Both the position numbers and the translations under genes were made by a program. This document shows positions 20,598-26,080 of a stretch of 26,080 nucleotides of DNA, piece after piece. How positions within the stretch are numbered: position 1 is the first letter of the stretch; the number at the start of each line of letters is the position of its first letter. The notes under the pieces are model-generated. The model worked only from the letters and a program-made list of their open reading frames with translations, did no database searches and was not told the origin of the DNA. The DNA is from CAYSLC01 sp964431545 (GTDB taxonomy: Bacteria > Desulfobacterota > Desulfobacteria > Desulfobacterales > JAABSP01). Location of the stretch: NCBI GenBank assembly GCA_964431545.1, contig CAYSLC010000058.1:1-26080 (forward strand). The letters are read 5' to 3'.

Positions 20598-23150
20598 TTA
20601 CGCCCAGGTGATGCGGCCCGGGGTGAATTTTGTCCAGTCATCCCCCCGGGGCATGACCCGGGCCGTGAATCCATAGCTGCCCGCCATCCTGCAATCGATG
20701 GAACAGGCGTACATGTAATCTCCGTCTCCGATCTCCTTCACCATCTCCATCCGTTCCGCCTGGCCGGCCTCCAGGGCGTCCACCGACTTCATCTTTCCGA
20801 AGTAGAGTTCCACGTCCACTTCCTCCGGGGTGAGGCGGCCCAGGTGGACCTCCGCGGTCACCTCGATGGTCTCCCCCACCCGGAAGGGGCCCGGGTTGGC
20901 CCGGACCACGCCCTTGACCCGGGTCGTGCCCCACAGGGCGTGGAGCCGCTCGATCTGCTTGCCCATCCTGACCGCCGCGTCGGCCCCTTCGGCGGTCAGC
21001 TCCTTGTATCGCCTCGCCCCGGGATAATAGAAGTTGGTCTCGTATTCGGCCAGCATCCGGTGGGCGCAGAAGGAACTCATGGCCATCTTCATGGACTCCT
21101 TCATCATCTTCACCCAGCGGGCGGGCAGTCCGCCGTTGGGCCGGTCGTAGAAGGCGGGGATGACATCGTTTTCGAGGATGTTGTACAGGGCCTGGCTCTC
21201 CACGCCATCCTGGTATCCGGGGTCGGCGTACTCCTCTCCGTTTCCGATCCGCCATCCCCGGTCGGCGTTGTACCCTTCCACCCACCACCCGTCCAGGATG
21301 CTGAGGTTGAGCACCCCGTTGATGGCCGCCTTCATCCCGGAGGTCCCGCAGGCTTCGAAGGGGCGTCTGGGGGTGTTGAGCCAGACATCGGCGCCGTGGA
21401 CCAGGTGCCGGGCCATGTGGATGTCGTAGTCCTCGATGAAGACCAGCCGGTGGCGGATGTTCGCCTTTCTGGCGAACTGGACGATCTGTTTGATCAGCCC
21501 TTTGCCCTCGTTGTCCTTGGGGTGGGCCTTGCCGGCGAAGATGAACTGGACCGGCTGGGTCCGGGAGTTGAGCAGGGCCTCCAGCCGTTCCGGATCCATG
21601 AGCAGCAGGTAGGCCCGCTTGTAGGTGGCGAACCGCCGGGCGAACCCGATGGTCAGCACGTCCTGGTCGAGGACCGACTCCGCCTCCCGCATCATCGCCT
21701 TGGGGGCGTTGCGGCGGCCGTACTGCTCCAGCATCAGCTTCCGGCAGGTGCGGATCAGCCGGGACCGGCTCATCTCATGGGCCCGCCACAGTTCTTCGTC
21801 GTAGATCTCGTCCACGCGCTTCAGGATGTTCGGGTTGGAGGGGTGGGTCCGCCACTCGGGCCCGATGTACCGTTCGCAGAGAAGGGCGTTCTCATAGGAG
21901 ATCCATGAGGCGATGTGGACGCCGTTGGTCACGTGCGTGATGGGGATCTCGTCCTCCGGCAGCTCCGGCCAGACATGGGACCACATCCGGCGGGCCACCA
22001 TGCCGTGGAGCCAGCTCACGCCGTTGCAGTACTGGGACATCCGAACCCCCAGCACGAACATGGACAGCGGTCCGGATGCGCCGGAGCCCTCGGGCTGGCC
22101 CCAGGCCAGGATCCGGTCCACGGTCTGCCCCAGCCGCTTTTCGAAGGGGAGGAGGCAGGGACGGACCATCTCCACCGGGAATTCGTCGTGTCCGGCGGCC
22201 ACCGGCGTGTGGGTGGTGAAGACGGTGGTGCGGGGGACGATCTCCATGGCGGTCTTCAGGTCCACATTGTGCCGTTCCATGGTCTGGGCCAGCCGCTCCA
22301 CACCGGCGAAGGCGGAGTGGCCCTCGTTCATGTGGATGATGAGGGGCGTCAGGTTCAGGGCCGCCAGGACCCGCATCCCCCCGATGCCCAGCAGGACCTC
22401 CTGGGCCAGCCGGGTCTTCTGCTCTCCGGCGTAGAGCCTGGCCGTGATGTTCCGGATCTCCGGCGGGTTCTCCATGAGGTTGGTATCGAGCAGATAGAGG
22501 GAGATGTTGCCCACCTCGATCTCCCAGACATCGGCCAGGATCTCGCCGTCGGGGCCGGTGACGCGGATCCGGAGGGTCTCGCCGTCCCGTCCCGTGGCCC
22601 GCTTCATGGGGATATGGAAGAAGTCGGTCTCCGGGTATTCCTCCTGCTGCCACCCTTCGGCGTCCAGGTACTGGCGGAAGTACCCCTGCCGGTAGAGCAG
22701 CCCCACCCCCGTCAGCGGAATCTCCATGTCGGAGGCGGCCTTGAGGTGGTCTCCGGCCAGGATCCCAAGGCCTCCGGCGAACAGGGGGATGCTTTCGTGG
22801 ATGCCGAATTCCATGGAGAAGTAGGCGATGGTCTCCCCTTCGCCGAAGGGGGATTCGAGGCTGCGCTCCACCGCGGGATGGATCACCGCCTTGAAGCTTG
22901 CCTCCACCCGTTTCAGGTGGGCCAGGAAGCTGCTGTCGTTGGCGAGTTCCTCCAGCCGATGTTGGGGAAGGAAGGTGGAGAAGACGATGGGGTTTCGCCC
23001 GGCCTTGTCCCAGAGCCGGGGATCGATCCGGCGGAAGAGTTCCACCGCGTCATGATGCCAGCACCACCAGATGTTTCTGGACAGGGTTTCAAGAAAGGAC
23101 AAGGGGGCCGGGATGTTGGGGAATACTTGAAAGATTTGCAGGTTGTTCAT
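20598..23150 (-). CDS. glgP: Alpha-glucan phosphorylase (GT35)
   Basis: The start chosen is ATG 23150 (MNNLQIFQ), giving 850 aa. A TTG at 23195 would add 15 residues but has no ribosome site. AAGGAAA lies ~13 bases before the ATG, rather far. The PLP-binding Lys is in GTSGMKAAINGVLNLS (about residue 607 from this start). The EGHSAF, VTNGVH and TIGFARRFATYKRA blocks are those of the short, bacterial/archaeal-type alpha-glucan phosphorylases, not of the long E. coli type. It releases glucose-1-phosphate from glycogen in the cytoplasm. It is the first gene of the operon; synthesis and breakdown genes are thus co-transcribed. Confidence 0.94.
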   Translation of the reverse strand: MNNLQIFQVFPNIPAPLSFLETLSRNIWWCWHHDAVELFRRIDPRLWDKAGRNPIVFSTFLPQHRLEELANDSSFLAHLKRVEASFKAVIHPAVERSLESPFGEGETIAYFSMEFGIHESIPLFAGGLGILAGDHLKAASDMEIPLTGVGLLYRQGYFRQYLDAEGWQQEEYPETDFFHIPMKRATGRDGETLRIRVTGPDGEILADVWEIEVGNISLYLLDTNLMENPPEIRNITARLYAGEQKTRLAQEVLLGIGGMRVLAALNLTPLIIHMNEGHSAFAGVERLAQTMERHNVDLKTAMEIVPRTTVFTTHTPVAAGHDEFPVEMVRPCLLPFEKRLGQTVDRILAWGQPEGSGASGPLSMFVLGVRMSQYCNGVSWLHGMVARRMWSHVWPELPEDEIPITHVTNGVHIASWISYENALLCERYIGPEWRTHPSNPNILKRVDEIYDEELWRAHEMSRSRLIRTCRKLMLEQYGRRNAPKAMMREAESVLDQDVLTIGFARRFATYKRAYLLLMDPERLEALLNSRTQPVQFIFAGKAHPKDNEGKGLIKQIVQFARKANIRHRLVFIEDYDIHMARHLVHGADVWLNTPRRPFEACGTSGMKAAINGVLNLSILDGWWVEGYNADRGWRIGNGEEYADPGYQDGVESQALYNILENDVIPAFYDRPNGGLPARWVKMMKESMKMAMSSFCAHRMLAEYETNFYYPGARRYKELTAEGADAAVRMGKQIERLHALWGTTRVKGVVRANPGPFRVGETIEVTAEVHLGRLTPEEVDVELYFGKMKSVDALEAGQAERMEMVKEIGDGDYMYACSIDCRMAGSYGFTARVMPRGDDWTKFTPGRITWA

Positions 23151-23249
23151 CTTGTCGTTCGTTTTCCTTGGATCGCCTCGAAATGGGGTTGTCAAACATC
23201 ATGGGGCGGATGTCACGCCCGACTATCGCACATTCATCCGCCTCTGTCA

Positions 23250-23282
23250 AAAAATAGGGGAATCCGAAAAACGGATTCCCCT
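23250..23282 (-). terminator. Rho-independent terminator of the dockerin-type gene
   Basis: A perfect 11-base stem (arms 23256-23266 and 23272-23282, AGGGGAATCCG and its complement) encloses a 5-base loop. Read on the minus strand, it is followed by ATTTTTT (23256-23250). It lies 27 bases beyond the stop of the large repeat protein and separates it from the glycogen operon. Confidence 0.92.
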
Positions 23283-23309
23283 AAGTTCAGGTTGATTTAC
23301 GGTTGAGGG

Positions 23310-26080
23310 TTACCGCAGGCCGGCCACCTTCTGCAGAGCAAAAATCGCTTCGGGGAGACCGATCCTGAGATCGCCGTTCACATCCGAACCGATGCACAGG
23401 CCGTCCACGAAGATGCCGGTGGCGGTCTGAAGGGCCAGAATGGCGTCCTCCAGATTGACCAGGCCGTTGCAGTTGACATCCGCGTCGGCAACGGCCCCGA
23501 CCGTGACGGTGAATGGCGCGCTGGTCGTCGAGTTGACCGCCAGGCTGTCGTCCTTGACCTTGACGGTGATGGTGGATGATCCGGATTCACCCGGTTCCGG
23601 CGAGAGGTTCAGGGTGCAGTTTCCACTTGTACAGGTGAGGGCCATGGCGGTGTCCGGAAAGAGGGCCTGGTTGGTCGATGAGACCGAAACATCCAGGTCC
23701 TGCACCGCCGTCTCCACGTCGTCCACCGTGAAGGTCACCGTGACCGGCTCGCTCTCCGTGGTGGTCTGGTTCGGAATGGGCGAGGGGGTTACGGTCGGCG
23801 CGTCATTCAGGGGGGCGACCTGCACGGTCAGGCTCGCCGAGGTGGAGAACTGCCCGTCCGTCACGGTGAAGGTGATCACGGCTTCGCCGGACTGGTTCTC
23901 CCCTGGGGTGACGGTCACGGTCCGGCTTCCTCCGGTGCCCGTCACAGCGATGTTGTTGTTGGGCACCAGGGTGGTGTTCAGCGATTCCCAGTTCAGGACC
24001 AGGCTGGTAAGCGGCGTATCCTGATCTTCCAGAGTGAAGCCGAACGTAACGGGCGTATCCTCATTGGTCACCTGCGGGGTGATGATCCCGACGATCTTCG
24101 GTGCATTGGGGCTTTCCAGCACGTTGAGGGTGAAGGTCGATGTGACCACGGTCTGTCCGTCGTCGGCATTGATGGTGATTTCGGCGCTTCCGGTCTGGTC
24201 GGTGGCGGGGTCGATGATCATGTTGCAGTTCCCGCTGGTGCAGGTGAGCGCGATGTTGCTGTCCGGCACCACCGTCTGGTCCGAGGAAACGGCATTGACC
24301 ACGATGCTGTTGGCCGGAGTGTCCGGATCGGTCACCGTGAAGCCGATGGTGACCGACTCGTTCTGATTGGTGAACTTCGGGCTCGATATCTGGGAGATGA
24401 CCGGTTCATCCGGCACGGAGATCACGTTGAGAACGAAGCTGCGAATCACCGGCGTGGTGGTACCATCGCTGACCGTCAGGGTGATGCCGGTCGTGCCGAA
24501 AGCATTGGCCGCCGGCGTTATATCGATGGTTCTGCTATTTCCGGTCCCGCCGATGGCGATGTTGGCATTGGGAACCACCGCCGTGTTGCCCGAGCTGGCG
24601 GAGATGATCAGGTCGCCAAGGGGTGTATCCGGGTCTTCGACGGTGAAGGGGACGGAGATGGGGATATCTTCTTTGGTCTCCTGGTCTCCGATGGTCGAGA
24701 CGATCGGTTGATCCCCCTGACTGTTCACCAGGAGGTAGAAGGTGCGCTCGGCGAAGACGTCCCCGTCGTCGACATGGACGATAATCTGTGCGCTGCCCGA
24801 TTCTTCGGCCGCGGGTGTGATCCGCATGGTGAGGTTCCGGGTCTCGTTGGCGGCGAGGCTCAGGACGAAATTGGGCCCGTACTCTTCCGTGCCGTCGAGC
24901 ACCCGGATATGTTCCGGATTCACAGGGACCAGGGAGGTATTGGTGGAAGTGATGGTCACCGGGAATCCGCCCCCTTCCACGTCGTTCACACTGAAGATGA
25001 TGTCCACCGGGGTATCTTCGTCCGTAAAAGCGTTCTGGTCCCCCGAGATGATCGGCGGCTGGTTTTCGACCGCGACCATGAGTAGAAAGGTCGTTTGGTC
25101 GGATAATCCGGTATTGTCCCAGACGGTTACCTTGATCTCCTGCGAACCCGAGACGCCGTCCTCCGGCATGAGGTCCAGGGACAGCGTGAAGCTGCCGCCG
25201 GGTTGGACGGTGACCACCCGGCTCAGCCCGAATCCGCCGAGGTCGATGTGGGCTGCATCGTTGAGAATCAGCGGTTGAGAAGGCTGGGTGGTATAGGCTC
25301 CGGCTTCCACCGCGACCGTGATGTCTCCCCCTTCCGGATCGCTCACGGTGATCGGAATGTTGGTCACCGGAACGCCGATATCGGTGGTCTGGTTCGGTAT
25401 GGGATCCACCGTGGGCGGATCGCCGGCCGGGTTCACCGCCAGTTGGAATTTCTTCGTGGCGGTATCCACGCCGTCTTCAACGGTCACGGTGATTTCAGTG
25501 GTCCCCGAACGGTTTTCGGCCGGGATGATCTTCAGGTAGAGGTCGTCGGAAGCGGGCCCGGTGCCCAGGTTCAGCACATAGCTCTGGCCGAAGAAGTTGA
25601 TGTTGTCTTCGCTCAGCTTGATATGATCGCTGTCGTTGGGGACGAGACTCGTATTGGAGGAGGTGACGGTGACCACCATTTCGCCTCCCTCCTCATCCGA
25701 TATGGTGATCGGCGGGGAGAGTGTCAGCACTTCATCCTCGTTGATCACCTGATTCAGGATGTCGGAGATCGTCGGCGGTTCTATGGCATCATTTACGGTC
25801 AGTGTAAAGATTTCCTCGGTTTTAGAGTTGTCGGTGCCTACTGGTGGATATCCCGGCCATTCCTCCGGCTCGCTATCATCTGTCACCGATACCACGATCT
25901 GTCCCGAGCCGGATGCCCCTTCATTGGGGGTCAGGGTTAGGGTGAGGTTCTCGGTTTCCCCCGGCGCCAAGGTGACCTCATGGGTCGTTCCGAAGCCGCT
26001 GATGTCGATATGGCTCAGGTCATTTGAGACCAGCGTCTCATTGAGGGAGGTCACGGTTATCGTCAATGTGCCGCCATCGA
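23310..26080 (-). CDS. Giant Ig/cadherin-like repeat protein with C-terminal dockerin, partial
   Basis: The minus-strand frame is open to the right edge. A TTG at 26066 is internal: the codons before it (DGGT) match the same position in other repeats, so the N-terminus lies outside the window. At least 923 residues are visible. After a partial repeat come seven repeats of ~95-120 residues, each opening with a PP/P-x-I/V linker and T-x-E-D-T-P-like segment and containing S-x-N-T-x-L-V-P-N and a TVTVxDG-like strand. This is the pattern of cadherin/Calx-like adhesin domains. The last 58 residues hold two Ca-binding dockerin segments, DVNCNGLVNLED and DVNGDLRIGLPE, each followed by a hydrophobic ALQ helix. 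It is probably exported and binds calcium. Role: surface adhesion or assembly, inferred. The stop at 23310 is followed by a terminator. Confidence 0.9.
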   Translation of the reverse strand, partial: DGGTLTITVTSLNETLVSNDLSHIDISGFGTTHEVTLAPGETENLTLTLTPNEGASGSGQIVVSVTDDSEPEEWPGYPPVGTDNSKTEEIFTLTVNDAIEPPTISDILNQVINEDEVLTLSPPITISDEEGGEMVVTVTSSNTSLVPNDSDHIKLSEDNINFFGQSYVLNLGTGPASDDLYLKIIPAENRSGTTEITVTVEDGVDTATKKFQLAVNPAGDPPTVDPIPNQTTDIGVPVTNIPITVSDPEGGDITVAVEAGAYTTQPSQPLILNDAAHIDLGGFGLSRVVTVQPGGSFTLSLDLMPEDGVSGSQEIKVTVWDNTGLSDQTTFLLMVAVENQPPIISGDQNAFTDEDTPVDIIFSVNDVEGGGFPVTITSTNTSLVPVNPEHIRVLDGTEEYGPNFVLSLAANETRNLTMRITPAAEESGSAQIIVHVDDGDVFAERTFYLLVNSQGDQPIVSTIGDQETKEDIPISVPFTVEDPDTPLGDLIISASSGNTAVVPNANIAIGGTGNSRTIDITPAANAFGTTGITLTVSDGTTTPVIRSFVLNVISVPDEPVISQISSPKFTNQNESVTIGFTVTDPDTPANSIVVNAVSSDQTVVPDSNIALTCTSGNCNMIIDPATDQTGSAEITINADDGQTVVTSTFTLNVLESPNAPKIVGIITPQVTNEDTPVTFGFTLEDQDTPLTSLVLNWESLNTTLVPNNNIAVTGTGGSRTVTVTPGENQSGEAVITFTVTDGQFSTSASLTVQVAPLNDAPTVTPSPIPNQTTTESEPVTVTFTVDDVETAVQDLDVSVSSTNQALFPDTAMALTCTSGNCTLNLSPEPGESGSSTITVKVKDDSLAVNSTTSAPFTVTVGAVADADVNCNGLVNLEDAILALQTATGIFVDGLCIGSDVNGDLRIGLPEAIFALQKVAGLR

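Noticed and set aside
19020..21908. A 962-codon open frame on the plus strand opposite glgB, glgA and glgP
   Set aside because: The opposite strand encodes three well-conserved enzymes with intact catalytic motifs. The antisense product is a repetitive D/G/H/V-rich sequence typical of a shadow frame.
23161..23195. TTGACA on the minus strand at 23195-23190 as a -35 box for the glycogen operon
   Set aside because: No acceptable -10 box follows at 16-18 bases (TCCAAG), and the implied start would leave almost no leader before the ATG.

Overview
The window looks like a chromosomal segment of a sulfate-reducing Desulfobacterota bacterium, probably Desulfobacterales-like. The main reason is a complete Tmc electron-transfer gene set (TmcD, TmcC, TmcB, TmcA), a complex known from sulfate reducers. 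High GC coding, single-domain response regulators, PAS kinases, a MoxR/VWA pair and a glycogen operon fit that reading. The species cannot be named from the sequence alone.

Layout. (1) 1-3350 is accessory DNA with visibly lower and uneven GC. On the minus strand are two translationally coupled genes: a protein with two ribbon-helix-helix-like halves, and a protein that begins with a sigma-70 region-4-like segment and runs off the left edge. Next is about 1.2 kb without a gene. It holds two diverged copies of a ~220 bp direct repeat on either side of GC-rich REP-like palindromes. Then come two small unrecognised genes and a short, catalytic-domain-only tyrosine recombinase whose 3' end turns abruptly AT-rich. 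(2) 3353-3578 is a regulatory zone with a palindrome and a good sigma-54 (-24/-12) promoter. (3) 3579-11625, plus strand, is one tightly packed gene set: unknown protein, tandem-domain universal stress protein, response regulator, tmcD, tmcC, tmcB, tmcA, second response regulator, and a soluble hybrid kinase. Spacings are tens of bases or overlaps. (4) 15735-11622, minus strand, is a MoxR-type AAA ATPase (NorQ/CbbQ type), a large VWA protein (NorD/CbbO type) and a 145-aa unknown protein. It meets the kinase gene tail to tail, and the two genes share a CTAG at their stops. (5) 15829-17013, plus, is a TraB/PrgY-family membrane protein. (6) 23150-17036, minus, is a glycogen operon in the order glgP, glgA, glgB. 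(7) 26080-23310, minus, is the C-terminal part of a very large secreted-type repeat protein ending in a dockerin-like calcium-binding segment, followed by a textbook terminator.

How the genes work together. TmcA (periplasmic tetraheme cytochrome), TmcC (membrane b-type cytochrome), TmcB (cytoplasmic FeS/CCG protein) and TmcD (beta-propeller-like) should form one transmembrane redox complex. It would move electrons from periplasmic hydrogen or formate oxidation to the cytoplasm. The co-directional stress protein, receivers and kinase suggest that the complex is under dedicated signalling control. None of these regulators has a DNA-binding output domain, so the signal must be passed to something outside the window. 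A sigma-54 activator is a natural candidate, given the promoter. The AAA/VWA pair is of the kind that activates or inserts metal into a client enzyme, but no classical client is nearby. The glycogen genes cover glucan elongation, branching and phosphorolysis; ADP-glucose synthesis (glgC) is not in the window.
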